A stretch of DNA of 64,000 bases, from positions 62,001 to 126,000 of the forward strand of contig NZ_AOGW02000016.1 in assembly GCF_000332495.1 (NCBI RefSeq), given 5' to 3'. This document shows positions 55,049-63,971 of this stretch, in pieces. The notes below the pieces were generated by a model. The model did not search any database and was not told where the DNA came from. It saw only the letters and a list, made by a program, of their open reading frames with translations. Position 1 is the first letter of the stretch. The number at the start of each line of letters is the position of its first letter. Source of the stretch: Leptospira terpstrae serovar Hualin str. LT 11-33 = ATCC 700639. Its GTDB lineage: Bacteria; Spirochaetota; Leptospiria; Leptospirales; Leptospiraceae. The translations under genes were made by a program, and so were the position numbers.

Positions 55049-55960
55049 TTATAAACCAGCTTTTGCGTTTTTCGCGATGTTCAAGTAATGACCTTGCACA
55101 TCGTAATAGTTTTGTCCGCTCCAAGCCAAGTTGGTTGCTTGTAAGTGGTCAATTCCAGTAGCAAACCAATAAGAAGAAGGTGTTCCTTTCCAAGCTCCCC
55201 ATTTTTGAGAGTTCAATGGAACCACACCATCGTTTGCACCACCTAATCCATAAAACAATCCACCAGCCCAAGTGATCGGGTGAGTGAGTGCCATGATCGG
55301 GTGTTGGATGAGGTCAGCCCAAGCCATTTGACTTCCATAAGAATAGTATTTAATTCCAGAGTTGTTAGGTGAATTTGCGTTAAAAGTCTTCACATAACTT
55401 ACTGTTAGTGATTTTCCCATAGCGATTACATCTTGCGGACGACCATCGCGATAAACTAATTTCGCAAGCAAACTAAGAGCTGAGTTTGCAAAAGGTTGCA
55501 ACCAACTAGGAATCACTCCGAGAACGATATCAGCCATTGGAGCCCCTTGGTGAAGGGAATTGATAGTAGTCACTGTTTGTGTTTTTCCAGAAAATCCTAA
55601 ATTGGAAACCATATAACGAATGACAAGTCCACCTTGGCTATGGCCCATCAAATGAACCTTAGAACAACCGTTTGCTGTCATCCAAGAGGAAACAGAAGAT
55701 TGGATTTGGCTTGCACGAGTAGGAATTGAGTTTGTCGCAGAACTTCCAGGAGTGGTGACTTTTGCACCTTGGCTGCGAAGGTAACCGTCAAGGCCTCCCC
55801 AATACTTTACGAGTCCACCAGCAAGTCCCTGTGTATCATCAAAACCAAGGATTCCATGGACAAGTGCAATGCACTGACCATCAAGAGGACCGGCAAACAG
55901 ACCGGAGGTGGGGACGGAGAGGAGGGTCGCTAAAACCCCAATCAAGATTTTCTTTTTCAT
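55049..55960 (-). CDS. Secreted triacylglycerol lipase, pair A (family I.1/I.2-like)
   Basis: A 303-aa lipase. The signal peptide ends near LFAG. The oxyanion hole segment is LVHGILGFD; the triad is S108 in VHLMGHSQGGLVIRY, D244 in GANDGVVPLNSQKWG, and H272 in GIDHLQATN. This arrangement is that of Pseudomonas/Burkholderia lipases that need a Lif foldase, and a foldase-like gene follows. ATG preceded by AGGTGA. Secretion beyond the periplasm is inferred. Confidence 0.93.
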   Translation of the reverse strand: MKKKILIGVLATLLSVPTSGLFAGPLDGQCIALVHGILGFDDTQGLAGGLVKYWGGLDGYLRSQGAKVTTPGSSATNSIPTRASQIQSSVSSWMTANGCSKVHLMGHSQGGLVIRYMVSNLGFSGKTQTVTTINSLHQGAPMADIVLGVIPSWLQPFANSALSLLAKLVYRDGRPQDVIAMGKSLTVSYVKTFNANSPNNSGIKYYSYGSQMAWADLIQHPIMALTHPITWAGGLFYGLGGANDGVVPLNSQKWGAWKGTPSSYWFATGIDHLQATNLAWSGQNYYDVQGHYLNIAKNAKAGL

Positions 55961-56062
55961 ATTTCACCTGAACTTTCTATGTTTTTACAATATTTGCTCA
56001 CAAGAATGACATGAGTCAATAACTTATGGCAATATTAAGTCAAATGTTTCGGAACAATGTTC

Positions 56063-57100
56063 TTAATTAACACCGTACGTTCTCTCGTCCTGGGCACGGA
56101 AATAGCCACTTGCCTCTTCATTTTTGATGATCTCAGCCTCTTCTCCGAAGTATTGTTTCCGTAAACTATCTAGCTGCTTTTCATCCTCAGGAGTCATACC
56201 TCCCTTTTTTGAGGAGAGTTGGGTGCGTTTGTCGGAATACTTCTGTTGGTTTTGCCAAGCCTTCTCCCTTTCTTCTTCCAAAGCATCCCATCGACCGAGG
56301 GCAGCGCTGTCCATTCCCATAGCAGAACGGATCTCTCGGAGGGCAGATTTCCTTTCCCCATAAGAAAGCACCTTTAAGTCTTTTTGCACGGAAACCATAA
56401 ATCCTTCTGTCAGTTGTTGGCGTTTGTTCTCCATAATCCGAGGATATTCTTTCCCAAATTGTTCTCTTAAAGTTTGTGAATAGTTACTTAGTTTCGCATC
56501 TAAATTCCCTGCCGGACTTTCTTTGATCCGTTTCAAAGTATCTCCTATGGCAGTCATTTTCTTTTCCATTGCCCAAATTTGATCAGCCTTTTCTCCAAAC
56601 AAACGGTATCTTTCTTTCCATACCATTTGTCTTCGGGCCTCGTCCGACATAAGACCCACCTTACTCATGTTTGATTCTCTAAATTTATTATAATTATAAA
56701 GATTTTCTGACATTCTCATGAGCTCTAATACTTTATCAGGAAAGGCATAACCAAGAATTTGATTTAAAACTTTTACCCAATCGTTAGGATAGAGTTTAGG
56801 AAGGTCTTTCATCAACTCTTCAATCATAGCAATTTGCGCGGCAGGGTTTTCAATGTTCTTTCCATACTTTTCCTGCAGAATCCGCGCAATCTCTTCGACA
56901 GAATATTCCATAAGTTTATGGTCGCCGTAGTCTTCCGGTAAAGTAGGAAGCTCACGGCTCTCAAAGGTTTTTCCTTCCGTCAAAATGGATTCAAAGTCTT
57001 TTTGGTTTTTGTCTTTTCCTGGTCGAAGGAAAAGAATGATAAGAAAAATTAAGGATATAGATAACAGAACAATGTATAAGAATTTTTTATTTTTGATCAT
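56063..57100 (-). CDS. Lipase-specific foldase (Lif/LimK-like), pair B
   Basis: A 345-aa protein with an N-terminal membrane anchor (residues 8-26) and a long helical periplasmic domain. ALREIRSAMGMDSAALGRWD and LDSLRKQYFGEEAEIIKNEE match the Lif C-terminal repeats, with MVWKERYRLFGEKADQIWAM in the middle. It resembles foldase A in layout but the sequences have diverged strongly. It lies 82 nt after lipase B and 102 nt before lipase A. Confidence 0.76.
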   Translation of the reverse strand: MIKNKKFLYIVLLSISLIFLIILFLRPGKDKNQKDFESILTEGKTFESRELPTLPEDYGDHKLMEYSVEEIARILQEKYGKNIENPAAQIAMIEELMKDLPKLYPNDWVKVLNQILGYAFPDKVLELMRMSENLYNYNKFRESNMSKVGLMSDEARRQMVWKERYRLFGEKADQIWAMEKKMTAIGDTLKRIKESPAGNLDAKLSNYSQTLREQFGKEYPRIMENKRQQLTEGFMVSVQKDLKVLSYGERKSALREIRSAMGMDSAALGRWDALEEEREKAWQNQQKYSDKRTQLSSKKGGMTPEDEKQLDSLRKQYFGEEAEIIKNEEASGYFRAQDERTYGVN

Positions 57101-57132
57101 AATAAGAAACTAAAAGGTATTATTTTTTTTCG

Positions 57133-57173
57133 ATGGATTGGAATCCATTAGCGGCAACGATATGCCGCTAATG
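57133..57173. promoter_or_regulatory. Two consecutive hairpins between lipase B and foldase B
   Basis: CATTAGCGGC (57146-57155) and GCCGCTAATG (57164-57173) are perfect 10-bp arms with an 8-nt loop, 9 nt after the lipase B stop. ATGGATT/AATCCAT (57133-57148) forms a second, partly overlapping stem. No T-run directly follows on the minus strand, so transcript stabilisation, processing or weak termination are all possible. Confidence 0.6.
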
Positions 57174-57182
57174 ATCTTTAAG

Positions 57183-58295
57183 TTAACCGCCTTTGGTTAC
57201 GATAAACTCTAAGATGGATGCGTAAAATTCTTCTTCATCAAATGTATCTGGTGGAACACCAACTACATCTAAATGGTCTTGGCTCACAACAGAAGATTTG
57301 GAAGTCATCTGTGCGGAAGTTGGTGCATTTAAGTTACTTACATAACCTAATGTAGAATTTACGGTAATGGTATCGAAACAAATTGCACATTCGTTGTATT
57401 GCAAACGATATCCCATTTGTTGGGAGTTGATCCCTACGAGTCCATCATCATCACCATTCCCACGAGTTCCGTCACCTTTCCCTGCAGCACCATCATTGTC
57501 ACAGTCGTCTAAACAATACCCATCACCATCAATATTGTAGAAACCTTCTTTCAATAAAAACAATGCTGGATTTGTATTAAGACTGTCTTGTGCTGTGATG
57601 ATCGATGCCCAATAGTTTGCAGTATCGGCACTTACATTATAATTGTTGTTAAATGCCTTCATCCCAGTGGTAACACCATCTGTAGAAGAATAATCATTAT
57701 ATACCAATTGTTTTGCAGCCGCAACTCCGTCGTTTCCCGATCCGTAGATGGTATTTCCGAATAGTTTTGCAAGTGCATCAATCACAGAAGTCACACCAGG
57801 ACCTAAATCCAAAATGTATTTTGCCGTAGGGGATCCTCTATGAGGGCTGGATACAGAAATCATCACATGGACCACTTGTCTTCCATATCTTGCACGTAAT
57901 ACCGCCGCAGCTTTTCTTGCATCAATTCCCCCTTGCGAGTGACCAACGATATTTACCTTGGTAGCTCCAGTGGAAGTCATATAGTTTTGTATGCGGTCAG
58001 CAAGTTGAGTTCCACGTACTTCCGAAGATTGGAAGGGAGTGACACTGGCGGCTAATGCCTTTTGACCGGAGTGAATGCTACCGTTACACGCTGTTTCCAA
58101 AAACTCGTCACAAGGATCACCAACAAAGGTACCGTAATCGTTACCGAAGTAGTAGTATCCAAGTAAGTTGTCAAATCCGGAAAGCCCATGAGCAAATACC
58201 ACCGGATATACTGTTTTCCTTGCACCAGCATGCAACCCAGTCGAAACGACAAGGAGGGCGATGAGGCAAACAAGGTTTCTCTTTTTAAAGTTCAT
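57183..58295 (-). CDS. Secreted triacylglycerol lipase, pair B
   Basis: A 370-aa lipase. The signal peptide ends after GLHA; the oxyanion segment is VVFAHGLSGFDNLL; the nucleophile S120 is in VNIVGHSQGGIDAR; a late histidine is in VSQDHLDVVG. Residues about 255-285 are Asp/Gly-rich (NIDGDGYCLDDCDNDGAAG, then GDGTRGNGDDDG), like calcium-binding loops with a close cysteine pair. It is about 65 residues longer than lipase A. It heads the cluster; a palindrome and tandem repeats lie upstream. Confidence 0.93.
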   Translation of the reverse strand: MNFKKRNLVCLIALLVVSTGLHAGARKTVYPVVFAHGLSGFDNLLGYYYFGNDYGTFVGDPCDEFLETACNGSIHSGQKALAASVTPFQSSEVRGTQLADRIQNYMTSTGATKVNIVGHSQGGIDARKAAAVLRARYGRQVVHVMISVSSPHRGSPTAKYILDLGPGVTSVIDALAKLFGNTIYGSGNDGVAAAKQLVYNDYSSTDGVTTGMKAFNNNYNVSADTANYWASIITAQDSLNTNPALFLLKEGFYNIDGDGYCLDDCDNDGAAGKGDGTRGNGDDDGLVGINSQQMGYRLQYNECAICFDTITVNSTLGYVSNLNAPTSAQMTSKSSVVSQDHLDVVGVPPDTFDEEEFYASILEFIVTKGG

Positions 58296-58323
58296 AAATC
58301 ACCTCTGAACAATCTACAAACCA

Positions 58324-58375
58324 GTACAAAATGTACGGATTTTGTCAAGCCAATTGTGTTAAATTTGTGTTAAAT
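58324..58375. promoter_or_regulatory. Palindrome and tandem 11-bp repeat in the lipase promoter region
   Basis: GTACA-AAA-TGTAC at 58324-58336 is a perfect palindrome 29 nt upstream of lipase B. TTGTGTTAAAT occurs twice head-to-tail at 58354-58364 and 58365-58375, one helical turn apart. Both lie in the 215-nt divergent gap between lipase B and the lipoprotein at 58511. A related GTGTTAAAT occurs at 17546-17554 before another exported-protein gene. Confidence 0.5.
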
Positions 58376-58510
58376 TGATATATTTAGTGCATATACTGAA
58401 GTTTTAGAAACATTTTAGACACACTTTAGGGATTTCTCTACGAAAAGGAAACTTGAAAAATGGCGGATGGATTTGTGAACTTAGTTCGTCTACAACCTGA
58501 GGAGAGGATC

Positions 58511-59371
58511 ATGAAGACCCAATTGCTTAAATTCCTGACTTTAGGGATCTATCTCGGAATATGTTTCGCATTTTTCCAGTGCCAGAAGAAAGTAGAAGAC
58601 CAAACGACAGACATTCTATTTGGTACTGCCCTTGCTTACCAAGCGGCCACTTCCATCACCTGTACCAGCGACCAATTGAATAAAACCCAAAATGCAAGGA
58701 TCTTCCAAACTAGTTTCGAGTCCTCTTCAGAATTTGCTTCTTTTTATTCAGTTCCCTCTCCCTACCAGTCTGTTGCTACCCACGGCCAAAGCACTGAACA
58801 AAAACGTACTGGAACTTATTCTCATAAGGCTTCGATACTTGGGTTAGGACCTACTTGCCTTTACCCACAAAATTGTAACCATAGAGGGTATCCCACAATT
58901 CAGCTGAACAAACTTCCGTCAGGTGGTTTTAAAACCCCAGTGTTAATCGAGTTTTATGTATATTTGGATATGAATTTTCAGAGTCATTCTGATTGGTTTA
59001 GTTTTGCTACTTACTCTGCTGATCCGAGTGACCAGTGGAGGCGAGTGGTACTAATCAACATGGATTCAAAAAATTATGCCTATTTGATGCATGTCCCTTT
59101 TCATAACCAAAGCCAACACAGTTACCAAAATACAACCCTTGGTTTTCCGCAGCGCCAATGGACCAAACTAACGACTTGCCTTGACTTTTCTCCCACAGGC
59201 GGAATGGCCAAAGTTTGGATGGATGGAACTTTGATTTCCACTGCTACCGTGTCTGGTGGGTGTGGTGTTTTGGAACAAGCTCACTTTGGATTGTATGCCT
59301 CTCCTACTTTGAGTTCTGGTTCAGTGTATAATGATGACTTACGTATAGAAGAAGTGACAAGTTGCCCATAG
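58511..59371 (+). CDS. Lipoprotein with LamG-like fold, hypothetical
   Basis: About 286 aa from an ATG after GAGGAGAGG; the longer frame from 58460 adds an unlikely extension. The lipobox is FFQC with C24. The mature part is a beta-sandwich: FESSSEFASFYSV, GTYSHKASILGLG, KVWMDGTLISTATVSGG and the end NDDLRIEEVTSCP, a layout seen in polysaccharide-binding or lyase-like concanavalin folds. It is divergent from the lipase cluster and could share its regulatory region. Specific function unknown. Confidence 0.77.
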   Translation: MKTQLLKFLTLGIYLGICFAFFQCQKKVEDQTTDILFGTALAYQAATSITCTSDQLNKTQNARIFQTSFESSSEFASFYSVPSPYQSVATHGQSTEQKRTGTYSHKASILGLGPTCLYPQNCNHRGYPTIQLNKLPSGGFKTPVLIEFYVYLDMNFQSHSDWFSFATYSADPSDQWRRVVLINMDSKNYAYLMHVPFHNQSQHSYQNTTLGFPQRQWTKLTTCLDFSPTGGMAKVWMDGTLISTATVSGGCGVLEQAHFGLYASPTLSSGSVYNDDLRIEEVTSCP

Positions 59372-59394
59372 GGAAATGTTAAATTTTAAATAAA

Positions 59395-59416
59395 TATCTA
59401 AGATTCTATTTAGATA
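59395..59416. terminator. AT-rich hairpin between lipoprotein gene and radA
   Basis: TATCTAA and TTAGATA are 7-bp arms with an 8-nt loop, 24 nt after the lipoprotein stop and 41 nt from the radA stop. Weak by base composition; possible shared terminator. Confidence 0.35.
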
Positions 59417-59456
59417 GAAAAACAGGCGCTTACCGATGAATCTATTTTATAAAAAA

Positions 59457-60824
59457 CTAAAAACCTAATTCTTTTAAATGTTTTACAGGAGTGAGTTCTA
59501 AAGAAGTAAAAACTCCTTCAACTTCTTTGAAGTTCCCTTGGGGAATAAAGACTTTGGAGATTCCAATTCCTGCAAGTTCCTTCAATCGTAAGCTAATTTG
59601 ACCCACACTACGCACTTCTCCTGAAAGACCTACTTCCCCTAAAAATCCAATTTCTCTGGAGACCGGTTTGTCTTTAAACGAAGAAGCAATCGATGCCGCA
59701 ATCGCTAAATCGAGACTTGGTTCATCAATGCTTAAGCCCCCAGCTAAATTGCTAAAGATATCTGATTCGGATAATGGAAATCCCAAATACTTTTCGAGGA
59801 CTGCGGAAAGTAAAATCACACGGCGGTTGTCTAGACCCTCCGCCATACGACGCGCTTGTCCGTATGAGGATTTTGTGACTAACGCCTGTACTTCGACGCT
59901 AATGGCACGTGACCCTTCCATCACAGAAGATAAAACACTCCCTGAACGTTCTTCGGACTCAGGAGAAATAAACAATCGATGACGATCTAAAACTTGTTTT
60001 AAACCACCAAATACCATTTCAAATATCGCAGTGTCTCCCACTGCCCCGAATCTGTTTTTGACAGCACGTAAAATTCGATAATAATTAAACCTGTCTCCTT
60101 CAAAATACAAAACAGTATCTACCAAATGTTCTAACACTTTGGGGCCGGCAATTTGTCCATCTTTGGTGATGTGACCAATAAGAAAAATGGGAACGGAAGT
60201 TCTTTTGGCAGTTTCTAAAAAGATTTGTGAAGATTCACGCAGTTGAGTGATGGTCCCTGCTTGGTTGACTAAACTTTCTTTGAGTATGGTTTGGATAGAA
60301 TCTATAAAAACCACTCTGGGTTTTAAGTCAGAAATCATTTGGGAAATATTTTCTGCATATACTTCCGAAGAAAGGAGGATGTTTTCTGAAGTGACACCCA
60401 TCCGTTTGGCACGAAGTCCAATTTGGGAAGCCGACTCTTCTCCTGAAATGTACAAAACCTTTCCTTCGTTTGCAATGTTTTTGGCAATTTCGAGAACTAG
60501 GGTTGACTTACCCACTCCTGGCTCCCCACCGACTAACACCAAACTTCCGGGAACAATCCCACCACCCAGAACCAAATCAAGTTCGCTAAATCCTGTAGTG
60601 GTACGAATGTGAGCATCACTCACTACAGAACCTATGGATTTGGGATCGGTATACCTTCTGTCTTTTGGTTTTTCAAATACAGGAGAATCAAATCGACCCG
60701 TAGAGGTGATCCCCACTTCATCGATTTGATTCCATTCCCCGCAGGATGGACATTTTCCTGCCCAACGACTGAAGGTATCCCCACAAGACTTACATTGGTA
60801 TTGGGGAAGTTGTTTTTTTGCCAT
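59457..60824 (-). CDS. radA: DNA repair protein RadA
   Basis: A 455-aa RecA-like ATPase and branch-migration helicase. The zinc finger has C11, C14, C25 and C28 in CKSCGDTF...GKCPSC. The P-loop GGEPGVGKST is at residues 99-108. The family-specific KNRFG motif follows in RAVKNRFGAVGD. The C-terminal Lon-like domain starts near SVEVQALVTKS. It processes recombination intermediates with RecA. Its start overlaps the rnd-like stop by 1 nt. Confidence 0.97.
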   Translation of the reverse strand: MAKKQLPQYQCKSCGDTFSRWAGKCPSCGEWNQIDEVGITSTGRFDSPVFEKPKDRRYTDPKSIGSVVSDAHIRTTTGFSELDLVLGGGIVPGSLVLVGGEPGVGKSTLVLEIAKNIANEGKVLYISGEESASQIGLRAKRMGVTSENILLSSEVYAENISQMISDLKPRVVFIDSIQTILKESLVNQAGTITQLRESSQIFLETAKRTSVPIFLIGHITKDGQIAGPKVLEHLVDTVLYFEGDRFNYYRILRAVKNRFGAVGDTAIFEMVFGGLKQVLDRHRLFISPESEERSGSVLSSVMEGSRAISVEVQALVTKSSYGQARRMAEGLDNRRVILLSAVLEKYLGFPLSESDIFSNLAGGLSIDEPSLDLAIAASIASSFKDKPVSREIGFLGEVGLSGEVRSVGQISLRLKELAGIGISKVFIPQGNFKEVEGVFTSLELTPVKHLKELGF

Positions 60825-61462
60825 CAGTGTTCAAAAAGATTTGGCACTTCCAAAAGATCCAGTTCCACCTGTGTTTCCAAAAAAGCAAAACAACGTTCCG
60901 CAAGAGCAAACCTATTTTCTCGAATCATCATCTCTGTAAGAATAGACTCGAGAGCAATGAGAAACCGAACATCTGTGGATGCATAATCCACTTGGTCTTT
61001 GGTAAGAATTTTTTTGCCCCAATCGGAGCTTTGATTTTTTTTATCGATATTTTCTTCAAAAAATTCGCGAATGAGTTCCTTTAATCCGTGTTTGTCGGTG
61101 TAGGTTCTGGCAAGTTTACTTCCAATTTTTGTGCAAAATACATTTTGTACTTTGATACCAAGCCTTGCTCGGAGAAAGGTCATGTCCATTCTTGCGAAAT
61201 GAAAGATCTTTGTGATGTCTTTGGATTCAAATAATTTTTGAATATGAGGAGCTTCTTTTTGTCCAGGGAGAATTTGAACGAGAGCGACTTTATTTTTGGA
61301 ATCGGAAATTTGTACGACACAGAGTCTGTCCCTTCTGGGATTGAGCCCCATCATTTCACAATCCACAGCCAACCGGTCATCCTTTTTGAAGGCTTCAAAG
61401 AAATCTTCGTTCAGATCTCCTTGGAGGACGACTGGTTTTATAGTTGAACGTTTTTGGGTCAT
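60824..61462 (-). CDS. RNase D-like 3'-5' exonuclease
   Basis: A 212-aa DEDD exonuclease domain without the C-terminal HRDC domains of E. coli RNase D. Motif I is AVDCEMMGL (Asp and Glu), motif II is IFHFARMDMTFLRARLG, and motif III is DQVDYASTDVRFL with the Tyr and Asp of the DEDDy group. It trims RNA 3' ends, probably including tRNA. It precedes radA with a 1-nt TAATG overlap and is divergent from the galactosidase gene. Confidence 0.92.
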   Translation of the reverse strand: MTQKRSTIKPVVLQGDLNEDFFEAFKKDDRLAVDCEMMGLNPRRDRLCVVQISDSKNKVALVQILPGQKEAPHIQKLFESKDITKIFHFARMDMTFLRARLGIKVQNVFCTKIGSKLARTYTDKHGLKELIREFFEENIDKKNQSSDWGKKILTKDQVDYASTDVRFLIALESILTEMMIRENRFALAERCFAFLETQVELDLLEVPNLFEH

Positions 61463-61516
61463 AATGGCTTACTATGGAAACCACCCTATCAAAATCATCA
61501 AATAGATTTTTCCAAG

Positions 61517-63403
61517 ATGAAAATTCAATACAGAGTTCATAATTCAGTCACTATTTCGAACTTCCTTCCTATTAAGGCGGGGGTTTACCAATCCGAATGT
61601 AAAAAATTCGAACTTTTACTTACGTCCAATTCCGATCCGAAAACGGGTACGGTCCTCAGTCCTAAACTCATTTGGCGAGAATCCACAAGGCCCGAAGTCG
61701 GATTTTCTGTTGACCATTTGGAATTGGAGCTTGCGATTCTACCCGATGGCGGCGGTTATTCCCTCTTCCAACATGGTTACCAGTCCTGGTCCATCTCAAG
61801 GAAAGTGGAAAGTACAAACGTTGACAAACCTCCGTTTTTATCCTTTTTACAATACTCACAAGAGAATATTTATTCCAAACACGAATCCAAAGTGGGAAAG
61901 TTTATTTCCGAATACCTAACACTTGTTTTTAACAAAGAAACAGGAAATGGAATTTTATATGCACCCATCGAACAAGGAGAATTTGGAACCAAATTTGAAG
62001 TTGTTTTAGGTGATTCAGGAAATGTAACATCCGTTAAAGTCATTTATGATGTACATTGTTTGCCAGACCTTCGTCCCAATGCAAAACTAAGCATTGCTAA
62101 AATCAAAGTCCTTCCTTTCAAAGGACAACCGGAAGCAAAACTTGCAAAATACTTTGAAGAATTAGGAATTAAAGAAGGCCCAGGCAATTTACCTAAAAAA
62201 GTCCCCACGGGTTGGTGTTCTTGGTATTATTATTATACTAAAATTGATCAAAAAACCATTTTAGACAACCTAGCAAAAGTTAGAGAATTAAACCTCCCTT
62301 TTGAATTTTTTCAAATTGATGATGGGTACCAAAAGGAAATTGGAGACTGGCTTGTTCCCAACGATAAATTTCCCGGTGGGATGCGAATCCTTGCGGATGA
62401 AATCAAACGAGTAGGACTCAAACCTGGGATCTGGCTTGCACCCTTTCTTGTTAGAAAAAAATCCGAATTTTTTCGTAAGTATCCAGAAGCAATCCTCAAA
62501 GACCAAAATGGAAAACCTGTTCCTGCCATCTACCAACCACTTTGGGGAAGAGGGTATACCTATGCTCTCGACATCACTCACCCCACTGCCCTCGCTTATA
62601 TAGAAAAAGTTTTTTCAACTATAGTCAAAGAATGGGGATATCCTTATTTAAAACTGGACTTTCTCTATGCTGGCCTTCTTCCGGGAGATGTGTATAACAA
62701 AAGTTTATCGCCACAAGCTAGGTATCGAAATGCATTAGAGCTCATTCGAAAAGTAGTTGGTAAAAATACCTTTTTACTCGGATGCGGTGCACCCATGTTG
62801 CCTTCCGTTGGAATTTTTGATGGGATGCGTATCTCTTGTGATGTCGCACCATTTTGGTATCCAGAAAAGTTACGTGTTTTCTTAAAAGATAGAAATGCCC
62901 TTTGCACAAGAACAGCTCTAATCAATGACATCACTCGTTCCTCTATGCATAGACATCTTTGGTTGAATGATCCCGATTGCCTTCTTGTTCGCAAAAAAAG
63001 AAATAAAATGAACGAAGCACAAACAAAACTGATGGCTTCCGTCATGGCAGTGTCAGGTGGGATGTTACTCGTATCCGATGATTTAACTAAATTAGAAACA
63101 GATCGTTTGGATCTATTAAAAAAGGCATTCCAACTCAATCGGGAATGCCAAGCCTATACCCCAGTTCCGATTGGTATTTTTCAAGATGAATTCCCACCAG
63201 CCATGTACAATCCTGCTGGATACCTTGGTATTTGGAATCCAACGGAAGAAGAACAAACCATTCGTGCCGCAGTTCCCCAAGGATTAAAAACCAAAGAACC
63301 ATTTTTGGACTTTTGGACAGGTACAATGGTCAACCTAAGGATCATTGGTGGTCATTTTGAAATCACCTTACCTCCCTTTGGATCTGTCGTTGTTGCCGTT
63401 TGA
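61517..63403 (+). CDS. Alpha-galactosidase, GH36 family
   Basis: About 628 aa from the ATG at 61517; the frame runs upstream over the divergent exonuclease start. The barrel has VPTGWCSWYYYYTKID, FFQIDDGYQ, and the nucleophile D381 in LKLDFLYAG; the acid/base D442 is in RISCDVAPFW. An N-terminal beta domain (residues 1-230) and a C-terminal sheet complete the GH36 layout. It would remove alpha-galactose or related alpha-sugars. There is no signal peptide, so it is cytoplasmic, and no sugar transporter gene adjoins it. Confidence 0.9.
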   Translation: MKIQYRVHNSVTISNFLPIKAGVYQSECKKFELLLTSNSDPKTGTVLSPKLIWRESTRPEVGFSVDHLELELAILPDGGGYSLFQHGYQSWSISRKVESTNVDKPPFLSFLQYSQENIYSKHESKVGKFISEYLTLVFNKETGNGILYAPIEQGEFGTKFEVVLGDSGNVTSVKVIYDVHCLPDLRPNAKLSIAKIKVLPFKGQPEAKLAKYFEELGIKEGPGNLPKKVPTGWCSWYYYYTKIDQKTILDNLAKVRELNLPFEFFQIDDGYQKEIGDWLVPNDKFPGGMRILADEIKRVGLKPGIWLAPFLVRKKSEFFRKYPEAILKDQNGKPVPAIYQPLWGRGYTYALDITHPTALAYIEKVFSTIVKEWGYPYLKLDFLYAGLLPGDVYNKSLSPQARYRNALELIRKVVGKNTFLLGCGAPMLPSVGIFDGMRISCDVAPFWYPEKLRVFLKDRNALCTRTALINDITRSSMHRHLWLNDPDCLLVRKKRNKMNEAQTKLMASVMAVSGGMLLVSDDLTKLETDRLDLLKKAFQLNRECQAYTPVPIGIFQDEFPPAMYNPAGYLGIWNPTEEEQTIRAAVPQGLKTKEPFLDFWTGTMVNLRIIGGHFEITLPPFGSVVVAV

Positions 63404-63472
63404 TCGAGAAAATTAATTGACGGTTTAGGGAATTGGCTTAGAATCTTTGCAATTCGTCGTAAGAGGTTTTTT

Positions 63473-63937
63473 ATGCGTATGATTAAACATTTGAGTGTAG
63501 TTTCCGTAATTGCGGTACTTATTTCATTTAACAACTGTTCTTTCTTGGATTCTGCTTCAGGTAGCGTGAGTCGATTAGGTGTATCTGTTTCTGATTCTGC
63601 ATCTGCCCTTGTAAAATCAGTATCGAACAGTATCTCTTCTATTTCTGATGAAGGAAAAGAAAAAGCAATGAACCAATACAAAGAAGATGTAATTGCTAGT
63701 GTTGCATTACAAATTCGTTACGAAAACCAAAAACAAGAATTGGAAAACCAACTATCTTCAATTGCTAAATCACACGGTGTTGTAGCATGGAGATCAAATA
63801 GTGCAACTTACATTGCTATTGGACAGGGATTAAAACAAGCTAATCTTTCTCCTTCTGAAATGAAGATGGTAGCGTCTGACGTTGCAAAACAAAATGCAGT
63901 AGTCGCAAAACTAATCTTAAACGGGTACAATCTATAA
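63473..63937 (+). CDS. Small probable lipoprotein
   Basis: A 154-aa protein with a signal peptide (IKHLSVVSVIAVLISF) ending at NNC, C22, an acceptable spirochaetal lipidation site. A Ser-rich linker (about 25-60) precedes a helical domain with QIRYENQKQELENQLSSIAK. No named family recognised; similar small surface lipoproteins are common in leptospires. It lies 69 nt after the galactosidase gene and is followed by a terminator. Confidence 0.75.
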   Translation: MRMIKHLSVVSVIAVLISFNNCSFLDSASGSVSRLGVSVSDSASALVKSVSNSISSISDEGKEKAMNQYKEDVIASVALQIRYENQKQELENQLSSIAKSHGVVAWRSNSATYIAIGQGLKQANLSPSEMKMVASDVAKQNAVVAKLILNGYNL

Positions 63938-63950
63938 TCCAGATCGTCTT

Positions 63951-63971
63951 TGGGCGGAACCAAACCGCCCA
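63951..63971 (+). terminator. Rho-independent terminator
   Basis: TGGGCGG and CCGCCCA are perfect 7-bp arms with a 7-nt loop, followed by TTCCTTTATTTTTTA. It lies 14 nt after the lipoprotein stop. Confidence 0.85.
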
